From JAYZBC01 sp036339375 (GTDB taxonomy: Bacteria > Pseudomonadota > Alphaproteobacteria > MPNO01 > UBA2964): 58,466 bases of DNA. Position numbers and translations under genes: made by a program. Each line of letters opens with the position of its first letter. The stretch's first letter is position 1. The DNA is taken from assembly GCA_036339375.1 (NCBI GenBank), contig JAYZBC010000023.1, forward strand, positions 1 through 58,466, given 5' to 3'. The notes below the pieces were generated by a model. It was given only the letters and a program-made list of their open reading frames with translations, made no database searches and was not told where the DNA came from. Below, piece by piece: positions 9,174 to 17,293 of the stretch.

Positions 9174-10034
9174 CTAACTTGATAGGTGTTCTCTGTAAAA
9201 ATCAGCCAATATTTTGAAAGACCCAAAGCTTGATCGTTCAGAGATGTCTACGTAAAGCAGTTCAATTTTTCCACCTGCTTCACGGTAGTTCCGGACAAAC
9301 CGCTCGGGTTCATTAACACCCGTATCAGATTCCGGGTCTCTATAGTCATGCACAATATCAGGCTTTCCTTGAACCCAAATGGCTGGTGGGGTTTTAACCG
9401 GCTCTTTCCGCTCAAGTGCTAACATTGGGTTACCTTCTTTCATATTCTCCTCTGTCCCCCAATAACGATCGTGGCTTTCCGGAAGGTTGCCCACCCAGTC
9501 TCCTGGATTAGCTGAAGCGCGTGATCGAAGGGCATGCCGGTAGCGTGATAAGGGGTTAATAACGGGCCACATCATGCCCACACATTTTACACTGGCATCG
9601 ACTGAAGAAGAATCGATGTCCAGCGCTATCTCCGTGTATCTTGGATCCTGCGGACGCATCGCGGAAAGCATGGCTAAATGTCCGCCACTGGATTGGCCTG
9701 ATATTCCCATTCGGGTAGGATCAATTCCAAATTCTTTGGCAGAACCTTTTAACCAACGAATTGCATAATTAATATCAATCAGCGAGGTGGGATACCCGTC
9801 ACCTGCTTGACGAAAATCCAATGCCGCAACGGCGAAACCCGCTTCTGCCAAAACCTCATCGCGTGCCTGGCAACCCGTCAGGTCTCCGTTGTTCCAAGCT
9901 CCCCCGTGTATATCTACTACAATTGGAGCGGGGTCTACACCAGACGGTTTAAAGAGTCGGAGGTTTAACGTTTTGTCACCGTGGCTGAGATATTCAATAT
10001 CTTGTGTGGTAAAATTTCGTTGATCAGCATTCAT
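9174..10034 (-). CDS. Alpha/beta hydrolase (hormone-sensitive-lipase-like esterase)
   Basis: The oxyanion-hole motif DIHGGAW and the nucleophile elbow GQSSG place this in the BD-FAE/esterase group. The frame can be extended to 10127, but ATG 10034 has AAGGA seven bases upstream and gives 286 residues, so I take it as the start. A candidate acidic residue lies in QGKPDIVHD. No convincing C-terminal catalytic His is visible where one is expected: the segment reads DISERSSFGS. It may use another His, or be catalytically impaired. It converges on the CoxL-like gene. Substrate unknown. Confidence 0.82.
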   Translation of the reverse strand: MNADQRNFTTQDIEYLSHGDKTLNLRLFKPSGVDPAPIVVDIHGGAWNNGDLTGCQARDEVLAEAGFAVAALDFRQAGDGYPTSLIDINYAIRWLKGSAKEFGIDPTRMGISGQSSGGHLAMLSAMRPQDPRYTEIALDIDSSSVDASVKCVGMMWPVINPLSRYRHALRSRASANPGDWVGNLPESHDRYWGTEENMKEGNPMLALERKEPVKTPPAIWVQGKPDIVHDYRDPESDTGVNEPERFVRNYREAGGKIELLYVDISERSSFGSFKILADFYREHLSS

Positions 10035-10226
10035 TCCATTTTCCTTGCTTGAAAACGTTCCAGTAGTACATTTGTCCTTGAGATCGCGGGCAGAATATAC
10101 TCTGGGGTATTTCCCAATAACAGACATTACAGCGTGGATATCTATAAGCGCAACGACGGATCAAACGATGCCAACAACAAGGCTCTCTTTTAAACTATCA
10201 ATGGGTAATCGGTCTTAAGGAGGTAT

Positions 10227-12071
10227 TTAGTCTATAATGTGATAAACGGGAGCCTTCTCCATTGCCCATTCACCAGTTTGTCGGTCGTAGCGGGATAGCG
10301 TAAAACAATGCCAGTCTTTATCGTCAAGCTTTGGATGATCCGCTCGATAGTAATAGCCAGGCCATCGCGTTTCAGTTCGATACATAGTGTGTTGGGCAAC
10401 AGACTCAGAGGCAAGGACACGATGCTGAAGTTCCCAAACTCTTTGGAGTTGATGAAGGTCTTCAGCTGCAAGGTGTTCGAGGTCCTCTTTCAGCATCCCT
10501 AATAACTCCAGACCACGGGTAAGCAATGGCTCGTTCACCGTATAGTGAGCCCCTATACCACCAACATACTCGTCCATAATTTTCTCAAGACGCTGAAGGC
10601 CATGAATCGGGAGGATGTAAGACGGGGAAACAGTGCCTGCGACAATTTCATTACGTCCCACTTCGTAGTTTTCCAAAGGCTGGAAAATTGTTTTTTTCAA
10701 TTCGTTGTATTCATTTTCATCCACTTCGGGCTTTTCTTTCCCCAAGTCGTTCACATAGTTTACTGCTGCCTTGCCGGCAATACGACCTTCTGTGAAGGAT
10801 CCGGAAGAGAACTTGTGAGCGGTACCTCCAATGGTGTCACCGGCGCCAAAAAGACCATCAACGGTCATCATCCGATTATATCCCCACTGATAGTCTGACG
10901 GAGCGTAGTCATCCGGCCCGCTCGCCCACGCGCCTGAGCAGGTTGCATGCGATCCCATGACGTAAGGTTCAGAAGTTGTTAATTCAGGATTAGTGTGCTT
11001 GGGATCAATGTTCTGGGATGCCCATACGACAGCTTGTCCAATGGTCATGCCTAGAAAATTCTCCCAGCCCACTGTTTCCTTGTGAGGATCTTGAAAGGCC
11101 TCCTTGGTGACCATACGAATGGGCCCCCGGCCAGCTTTAACCTCTTCCAGGAAAGCATGATTCCGTAAACAAGTGGGTACAGGATGACGATCAATATAAT
11201 CCCCAACTAACTCCTTCGTGTGGTCGTACCATTTAGATTCATATTCTTCCCCATAGGCATTTTCTGTGTAGGTTTTTAGGTGCAGAAAATAGGCACCAAC
11301 CGGCCCATAGCCATCTTTAAATCGTGTCAGGACGATTCGGTTTTCCATTTGTGTCATCTTGGCACCAGCAAGGATTGGGAGTGCATATGCAGAAGCACTA
11401 CTCCAAGGGGCATACCAAGTTCTTCCCATGCCTTCACCGACGGCGCGAGGTTTAAATATATGTGATGCTCCACCTGCAGACACAATCACGGCCTTAGACC
11501 GGAAGATATAAAAATCACCAGTCCGGACGTTAAAGCCAACCGCCCCAGCTACACGATTTGTTTTTGACTTATCCATCAGCAGGTGAGTTACCATGATCCG
11601 ATTGTAGACTTCCGTTGCAGCCTTGCGAGCAGCTTCAGCAACAATGGGCTTATAACTTTCCCCATGGATCATGATTTGCCATTGTCCCTCTCGAAGGTAC
11701 CGCCCGGTTTCTGGATCTTTCATAATCGGGAGACCCCACTCCTCAAACTTGTGTACAGTGGAATCTACATGCCGTGCGATGTCGTAACCCAAGTCCTCGC
11801 GAACTAGCCCCATAAGATCGTTTCTTGCATAACGGACATGGTCTTCTGGCTGGTTCTCATCCCACTGCATACCCATATAGCAGTTGATTGCATATAGCCC
11901 TTGGGCGACGGCGCCGCTGCGCTCAATGTTTGCTTTTTCAACACAAACGACCTTTAAGTCACGTCCCCAATATCTAGATTCATAAGTGGCCCCACAACCG
12001 GCCATTCCTCCACCAATGACAAGAATATCTGATTCTACGAAAACCGTTTTATTACGCCCAAATAGACCCAT
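10227..12071 (-). CDS. aprA: Adenylylsulfate reductase alpha subunit
   Basis: This 614-residue FAD subunit interconverts APS and sulfite plus AMP. With AprB it oxidises sulfite in sulfur-oxidising bacteria. The N-terminus shows the dinucleotide-binding GGGMAGCGA, and the sequence follows the known AprA pattern, including RYARNDLMG, MIHGESYKPIV, IVSAGGASH and FGAGDTIGG near the C-terminus. The length is normal for the family. The start codon overlaps the aprB stop by one base (TAATG), indicating translational coupling. The gene order aprM-aprB-aprA, opposite to sat, supports the sulfite-oxidising direction. AMP-binding and FAD residues look intact by eye. Confidence 0.96.
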   Translation of the reverse strand: MGLFGRNKTVFVESDILVIGGGMAGCGATYESRYWGRDLKVVCVEKANIERSGAVAQGLYAINCYMGMQWDENQPEDHVRYARNDLMGLVREDLGYDIARHVDSTVHKFEEWGLPIMKDPETGRYLREGQWQIMIHGESYKPIVAEAARKAATEVYNRIMVTHLLMDKSKTNRVAGAVGFNVRTGDFYIFRSKAVIVSAGGASHIFKPRAVGEGMGRTWYAPWSSASAYALPILAGAKMTQMENRIVLTRFKDGYGPVGAYFLHLKTYTENAYGEEYESKWYDHTKELVGDYIDRHPVPTCLRNHAFLEEVKAGRGPIRMVTKEAFQDPHKETVGWENFLGMTIGQAVVWASQNIDPKHTNPELTTSEPYVMGSHATCSGAWASGPDDYAPSDYQWGYNRMMTVDGLFGAGDTIGGTAHKFSSGSFTEGRIAGKAAVNYVNDLGKEKPEVDENEYNELKKTIFQPLENYEVGRNEIVAGTVSPSYILPIHGLQRLEKIMDEYVGGIGAHYTVNEPLLTRGLELLGMLKEDLEHLAAEDLHQLQRVWELQHRVLASESVAQHTMYRTETRWPGYYYRADHPKLDDKDWHCFTLSRYDRQTGEWAMEKAPVYHIID

Positions 12072-12532
12072 TAAACCAATCCTTGTTTGAGTCTATCCGG
12101 GGTGATGGTTGGTAACTTGTCTATGTTCAGGGCATCGGGCTCATGTGCAAGCTCTTGGTTTTTTAATGCATCTTGGTTTGGTGCCTCATAGTCGGCAGGT
12201 GATTTAATTGAACCCCATGGGGTAGTCCGGATAGGAGAAACAAATTCTTTTTCCGTTCCGTCTCTGAATTTAACTTTCCATGAGATGGTTCCTTTTTCCT
12301 CTTCTCTGAGGCACCGAACACTATGACCTAGGGGAGCAAAGTCAGCATAACCTCGTGCATCGATAGCGTTTTGTGGACAAGCCTTTACACAGGAGTAGCA
12401 CTCCCAGCACATATTAGGTTCAATATTATAGGCGCGGCGGTAAGTAGTATCGATGTGCATGATATCAGATGGACAAATATCAACACACTGTCCACATCCA
12501 TCGCAACTCGTCATGTAAACAAAAGTAGGCAT
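12071..12532 (-). CDS. aprB: Adenylylsulfate reductase beta subunit
   Basis: This iron-sulfur subunit of 153 residues passes electrons between AprA and the membrane. Two full [4Fe-4S] motifs are present: CDGCGQCVDICP, and CWECYSCVKACP a little further on. The AprB-specific tail wraps around AprA. The frame also offers an upstream ATG at 12556 (8 more residues), but family members begin MPTxV. ATG 12532 fits that, with CAGGAG 12 bases upstream. It overlaps aprA by one base and lies 42 bases after aprM. Confidence 0.95.
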   Translation of the reverse strand: MPTFVYMTSCDGCGQCVDICPSDIMHIDTTYRRAYNIEPNMCWECYSCVKACPQNAIDARGYADFAPLGHSVRCLREEEKGTISWKVKFRDGTEKEFVSPIRTTPWGSIKSPADYEAPNQDALKNQELAHEPDALNIDKLPTITPDRLKQGLV

Positions 12533-12574
12533 GGTTTTAATTAACTCCTGTATCAAAGACTGGTAATGGCTTGA

Positions 12575-13360
12575 TTAGTAATGTTTGGGCTCCCCGCGGG
12601 TACTCCCAAAAATTTCTGGCTTGTCGGCAGGTTCCGGAAGATTACGCCTTGAGCCGTTTTGTTCTTCAATTCGTTTTTGTAAAGCCGCAGCGGGTTTATA
12701 GAACATATGCGAGAATTTGGACCATGACACAGATCCGTATAGTACAGTTGTGGCGATTAAGTACAAACCAAGAAAAACGGTTGCCCAAGAATTTTCTGCT
12801 ACTTGCAGCAATGCCCAAATTAGACCCAGTGTAATGCTGGAAAGAAGTGATAAGATAAAAAGGTCGGCACGGATAACGCGAAATGGTGAATTTCCTTCAG
12901 CGGCAACATCTGCCCTAATAAAAAACCAGAACCAATAGCCACCAAGGCAAACCATAAATCCTCCAATGTACCAAAGCTGAGGCAAAATAGCAGGCGTTGG
13001 TGTAGTCGAGGATGAATAACAGAAAACCATAATTATGGTAGTAATGATGTGGACGAGAAATCCATACATAGTTAGGAGGTGGGCAATTCTGCGTCGTATG
13101 TTACAAAATTCACTTGATGTTAAACCCTCAACAACAGCTGTTTGGGCTGCGAGAGAGACTATTTCCCCTTTCCCTACCTTTTTAGATCCTTTTTTATTCA
13201 CATTGCGCCAGTTTTCAAAGAAAAATTTGGCACTTTTTTTATGGAACATATCAAAAAGAGTGCCACCCAAAACTAGAAGTATCATCACGATAACGTAAGT
13301 CTTCATGGCATATGGTGGAATGAAAGTGGAAAGCGCGGCAAAAGGATTACTAGTAAACAT
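12575..13360 (-). CDS. aprM: Putative membrane anchor of adenylylsulfate reductase
   Basis: The 261-residue protein has several hydrophobic segments (near the start, IVMILLVLGGTLF; then FLVHIITTIIMVF, LWYIGGFMVCLGGYWFWFF, LFILSLLSSITLG and ATVFLGLYLIATTVL), consistent with about five membrane spans. Its place directly before aprBA and its general character match AprM. That protein is proposed to link AprBA to the quinone pool in sulfur oxidisers that lack QmoABC. The start at ATG 13360 is chosen over TTG 13381 because AAGGTG sits six bases before it. Histidines in the spans could bind haem, but I cannot prove this. No qmo gene lies in the window. Confidence 0.85.
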   Translation of the reverse strand: MFTSNPFAALSTFIPPYAMKTYVIVMILLVLGGTLFDMFHKKSAKFFFENWRNVNKKGSKKVGKGEIVSLAAQTAVVEGLTSSEFCNIRRRIAHLLTMYGFLVHIITTIIMVFCYSSSTTPTPAILPQLWYIGGFMVCLGGYWFWFFIRADVAAEGNSPFRVIRADLFILSLLSSITLGLIWALLQVAENSWATVFLGLYLIATTVLYGSVSWSKFSHMFYKPAAALQKRIEEQNGSRRNLPEPADKPEIFGSTRGEPKHY

Positions 13361-13567
13361 AAAAAACACCTTTATAGGCAAATTCTTTTTACTTCAAGGA
13401 CATATGGCATGGTAGCCAAACGTTCAAGATATCAAGTTCGGTTAACATTTTTAATAAAGACATTTGATCCTGACAACCTCATGATAGTAATTTCGTTTGG
13501 CTTCGTAAACATCATACAATATGAATACTTTTCTTAATCGGCAAAGTCGAATCTTTGGAAGTGGAAA

Positions 13568-14776
13568 ATGGTAAAGAACGAACAAAATTTATTAAAACTG
13601 GTTATTCCTCACGGTGGGGGAGAACTTAAACCAAAACTCCTTGGTTCAGGACCAGATGCCGAGGAAGAACGCATAGAGGCTTTAAAAAAGGCGGCCGAGC
13701 AGACGGCCGTGACTTTGACCAGCCGTGAAACGTCAGATTTATTGATGCTAGCCATGGGTGCTTATACCCCTTTGGAGGGTTTTATGGGCCAAGAGGACTG
13801 GCTTGGGTCCTGCGTGGAGATGAAGTTAAATGACGGAACCTTTTGGCCCATTCCAATTACTTTATCTTGTGATGAGGAAATTGCTAAAGGAATATCTAAG
13901 GGCGAGGAGGTATCTCTGGTCGATGGCGAAACAGGCCAAATTATGGCTGTCATGGAAGTTTTAGAAAAATACATAATTGACCCTAAAATAGAATGTACCG
14001 AAGTTTTTCAAACCAACGATCCTGCACATCCCGGAGTTACTAAGGTGATGAACCAGGGCAAAGTTAATCTTGGCGGACCGGTGAGAGTTTTGACCGAAGG
14101 CAGATTTCCAAAAGAATTCGAAGGTTTGTATCTACGGCCTGTTGATACCCGTTCACTTTTTTTGGAACGCGGTTGGTCACGCGTCGCCGCCTTTCAAACT
14201 AGAAACCCTATGCACCGAAGTCATGAGTATTTAGCCAAAATAGCCATTGAAATTTGTGATGGGTTATTGATTCACCAAGTATTAGGTAAGCTTAAGAGCG
14301 GTGATATCCCGGCAGACGTTAGGACTACCGCAATAGATGCCCTAGTGAAAAATTACTTTGCTTCTAATACGGTTATTCAAGCAGGTTATCCCATAGAGAT
14401 GCGTTATGCCGGCCCTCGCGAGGCCCTGTTACATGCCTTATTTCGCCAGAATTTTGGGTGTACTCATTTGGTAGTTGGACGTGATCATGCTGGCGTTGGA
14501 GATTATTACGGGCCTCTTGATGCACACCACATTTTTGATTCCATTGATTCTGATAGCCTGGAAATAGAACCCTTGAAAATTGACATAACATTCTACTGCA
14601 ACATTTGCCAAGGCACAGCCACTAGCCGGACTTGTCCTCACGATGAAACTCAAAGATTGGAAATTTCAGGGACCAGGCTCCGCGAAATGTTTGCCAATAA
14701 AGAACCGATCCCGACTACTTTTAGTCGTCCCGAAGTTATCGAAGTTCTCAGAGCACACTACGAAAATTCGAGCTAA
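13568..14776 (+). CDS. sat: Sulfate adenylyltransferase (ATP sulfurylase), dissimilatory type
   Basis: This 402-residue enzyme converts APS and pyrophosphate to sulfate and ATP, completing sulfite oxidation begun by AprBA, or works in reverse. Nucleotide-binding motifs are present: QTRNPMHRSHEY near 209, with its HxxH, and GRDHAGVGDYYG near 304. The segment FYCNICQG followed by CPH matches the zinc-binding cysteines and His of the prokaryotic homo-oligomeric enzyme. It lacks a fused APS kinase domain. It is divergent from aprMBA across about 207 bp that must hold both promoters. I do not see a strong consensus promoter there. Confidence 0.95.
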   Translation: MVKNEQNLLKLVIPHGGGELKPKLLGSGPDAEEERIEALKKAAEQTAVTLTSRETSDLLMLAMGAYTPLEGFMGQEDWLGSCVEMKLNDGTFWPIPITLSCDEEIAKGISKGEEVSLVDGETGQIMAVMEVLEKYIIDPKIECTEVFQTNDPAHPGVTKVMNQGKVNLGGPVRVLTEGRFPKEFEGLYLRPVDTRSLFLERGWSRVAAFQTRNPMHRSHEYLAKIAIEICDGLLIHQVLGKLKSGDIPADVRTTAIDALVKNYFASNTVIQAGYPIEMRYAGPREALLHALFRQNFGCTHLVVGRDHAGVGDYYGPLDAHHIFDSIDSDSLEIEPLKIDITFYCNICQGTATSRTCPHDETQRLEISGTRLREMFANKEPIPTTFSRPEVIEVLRAHYENSS

Positions 14777-15035
14777 GTAGAGTTATAAAATGTCTTTCAA
14801 CTATTTTACGAACGAAGATTAATCTCAATCTAACCGTTAACAAAGATTTGTAAGGTTCGCTTGATTGATACTTTCTAAGGGTGTTTCCACATTAGGTTAC
14901 TGGAAGTGCATGGCTCGACAGATTTTCGACTTTTGTATATTGTTGTAGGGCATCAAAAGCTGATCTTACTTTTACGGGTATCCTAAAAATGTCAATCCGG
15001 CCTATCTCTATCGGACTGGAGAAAAAAAGTTTTCG

Positions 15036-15791
15036 ATGATTATTGCCCAGATCAGTGACACCCACATAATGGCAAAATCGTCAAACCAGGCCGAAGCCTT
15101 AAATCGCGCAAAAAACTTGCGGCAATGTATCTCTGATATCAAACGACAAAAGGTAGATGTAGTGATCCACACTGGCGACACTGTGCATAACGGTTTGGCC
15201 GAGGAATATGTTCATCTTGAAGAAATTTTGTCTGACCTGGACGTGCCGTTTTTTTTGATACCCGGCAATCGAGACCGGCATGGATTAATGCGTTTAGCTT
15301 TTAAGAACTTATCTTATATACCTCTAGATGATAAATTTTTACATTATGTGGTGGAGGACTTTCCAATACGCTTGGTTGCTCTGGATTCGGTGGCTGCAGG
15401 AGAAAGGAAAGGGGTGTTTTGTGCTCAACGGCTCGCTTGGTTAGAGAACACGCTCGTTCAAGAACCTGAGAAGTCGACGGTACTTTTTATTCATCACCCG
15501 CCTTTGGATATCTCTGATCATTATTTAGATGGGTATCGCAACCCTACAGATACTGCAGACCTAAGGGCTTTGGTTAGTCGCCATTCACAGGTTAAAGGTC
15601 TCCTTTGTGGACACGTCCATTTCTTTCATTGCGAGCCTTGGGCCGGCACGATGGTCACCACAATGCCAAGCGTTGCACTCGATCTTCGTAAAGAGATCAA
15701 CTCGCTAATTGAAGTGGCTCCCTCATACCTCCTACATTTTACCTCAGAAAAAGGGCGTTTAGTCACTCGCCATAGAGTTTCAACCTGCTGA
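15036..15791 (+). CDS. Calcineurin-like phosphodiesterase, CpdA-like
   Basis: This 251-residue metallophosphoesterase carries all five metal-binding blocks: ISDTH at the N-terminus, GDTVHNG, GNRD, HHPP and GHVHF. It resembles 3',5'-cyclic-AMP phosphodiesterase CpdA in length and motif spacing. The third block is GNRD instead of the more usual GNHD, which also occurs in CpdA-like proteins. A candidate GGAG lies unusually far from ATG 15036. It is a single gene convergent with the downstream minus-strand binding-protein gene. A cyclic-nucleotide substrate is likely but unproven; the fold is shared with other phosphoesterases. Confidence 0.82.
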   Translation: MIIAQISDTHIMAKSSNQAEALNRAKNLRQCISDIKRQKVDVVIHTGDTVHNGLAEEYVHLEEILSDLDVPFFLIPGNRDRHGLMRLAFKNLSYIPLDDKFLHYVVEDFPIRLVALDSVAAGERKGVFCAQRLAWLENTLVQEPEKSTVLFIHHPPLDISDHYLDGYRNPTDTADLRALVSRHSQVKGLLCGHVHFFHCEPWAGTMVTTMPSVALDLRKEINSLIEVAPSYLLHFTSEKGRLVTRHRVSTC

Positions 15792-15974
15792 TTATTTTTT
15801 CAAGAAAGCTAGGTTGTGCTAATACCATACAAGGTTGATCGTATCTCAGTTTAAAGGATTTCAAACTGGCTGTGCATTATTGATCATTCGAGGAGTCATC
15901 GTGGTTAAGTAGAAATTAATTTTTAATAGCACCCAACATTTACCAACGTTTCAGGAAAATTTTTGAAAAAGGTG

Positions 15975-16001
15975 CTGGTTCGGTGTTGATCACCGAACCA
16001 G
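15975..16001 (-). terminator. Rho-independent terminator of the Bug-type binding protein gene
   Basis: A perfect 11-bp inverted repeat (CTGGTTCGGTG and CACCGAACCAG on the plus strand) has a 5-base loop. Read on the minus strand it lies about 31 bases after the stop at 16033 and is followed by CACCTTTTTC, a run of five T. On the plus strand no T-run follows, so it serves the minus-strand gene. Confidence 0.8.
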
Positions 16002-16032
16002 TCAAAACAACTAATGTGAGGATATTCTATTT

Positions 16033-17112
16033 TTATTTCTTTTTTCTCTGATTTCTTTTAGTAATAGTTAAATTGTAAGTTTTATCAATCAAGGCACGTG
16101 GCGTCTTGTAAAACACAGCAAAGGCCGCAGCCACGTCTGCACCACTCATGGGTGTAAAGGTAGTTTTAATTTTCTTACCATCGGCAATAAGCCCCGAATC
16201 TTTCATGGTATCAAGGAGTGCTTTTCTAATCGCAACTACTCGAGCTTTGGGGACTCCCGGGGGAGCTGCAACCGGGCGGGTTATTTCTGAAGGACCAAAC
16301 AATAATGTTGCCATTTGTTTTTGTTCCTCAGTTTTTAACATTGTAAATACGTTGGTTGCCTTTCCAAAAAGTGGAACATTTCGTTGAGTCCCGAGCTGCA
16401 CAAATAAATTTAATTTTCCGGATTTGAAGCTAGAGTAAAAAGCTCCCCTGACCGATGATTCAAACATGCCACAAGTACCGTTAACTTCTCCGTTTTGCAT
16501 GGCAAGGCTAACCCCTTTGGTCCCTCTGTAGCCATGGACGACCTTAACCTTGGCTCCTAGGACGTTTTTAAAAAAAAGTGGAAAAGTACTCAGTGGGGAT
16601 GTAACACCGGTGGACCCGAAAATAATAGGTGTTTTTGCTTCAATGAAATCGGGTAGTGTTTTTATACCTTGGCCCGCACCATTCCAAACACCACAAGCCA
16701 TAATGTCGCTATGCATGCTGCCGATCCATTCGAACTTACTTGTGACAAATTTAGCTTTGCGTTTTCCGTAAAGCGGTACCATAGCAGCAGAGGAGGAAAA
16801 AACACCAAGAACGCTACCGTCTTTAGGAGCAGAATTGTAAATTCGGTTGGCTAGCTTCATGCTTCCAGCACCCGGTACATTCTGTACAACAACCGTTGGG
16901 TTGCCAGGGATATATTTACCCAAATGCCTTGCTACAATTCGAGTGGTGGTGTCATAACCTCCACCAGCCCCAAACCCGACCTGCATGGATAATTGTTTTC
17001 CTTTGTAAAATTTGGCCACATTATTTGCATTTGCATACGGTACAAAGGCGATAACCATGATGGCAGCGAGAACGCTAGAAGCCTTAATTGGATTTCTGTA
17101 AAGCGACATCAT
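16033..17112 (-). CDS. Tripartite tricarboxylate transporter (TctC/Bug) substrate-binding protein
   Basis: This is a periplasmic binding protein of the Bug family, about 359 residues. The signal peptide is plausible (positive start, SSVLAAIMVIAFVPYANA). The mature part has the family hallmark VGFGAGGGYDTTTR and VVVQNVPGAGSMKLAN. The frame extends to 17145, but GGGAG sits four bases before ATG 17112, so that start is preferred. The C-terminus is basic (TKRNQRKKK). No TctA/TctB membrane genes lie nearby, so it is an orphan receptor, common for this family. The FAD dehydrogenase gene upstream on the same strand could act on the captured acid. Ligand unknown. Confidence 0.88.
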   Translation of the reverse strand: MMSLYRNPIKASSVLAAIMVIAFVPYANANNVAKFYKGKQLSMQVGFGAGGGYDTTTRIVARHLGKYIPGNPTVVVQNVPGAGSMKLANRIYNSAPKDGSVLGVFSSSAAMVPLYGKRKAKFVTSKFEWIGSMHSDIMACGVWNGAGQGIKTLPDFIEAKTPIIFGSTGVTSPLSTFPLFFKNVLGAKVKVVHGYRGTKGVSLAMQNGEVNGTCGMFESSVRGAFYSSFKSGKLNLFVQLGTQRNVPLFGKATNVFTMLKTEEQKQMATLLFGPSEITRPVAAPPGVPKARVVAIRKALLDTMKDSGLIADGKKIKTTFTPMSGADVAAAFAVFYKTPRALIDKTYNLTITKRNQRKKK

Positions 17113-17293
17113 AAATCTCCCTAAATTTAATTTTAATAAATTCATAATACAAACATCTGGTTCCGCAAAGGGTCTACAAGCTTTTAATATGATTAGAATT
17201 ATACAATGAATTTATTAAAATTTTTACATCATCATAGATGTTTTTTAATTCATTTGCTTTTTTTACAACATTGAGTGATTTTTCTATTAAGCA

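Noticed and set aside
12071..13360. Initial idea that aprM was a nitrate-reductase-gamma-like cytochrome b subunit
   Set aside because: Its order beside aprBA and its general span pattern fit AprM better, and haem-binding His spacing could not be established.
13492..13520. Possible promoter with TACAAT before sat
   Set aside because: The -10 match is acceptable but the -35 region (TTCGTT) is poor, so it was not listed as a feature.
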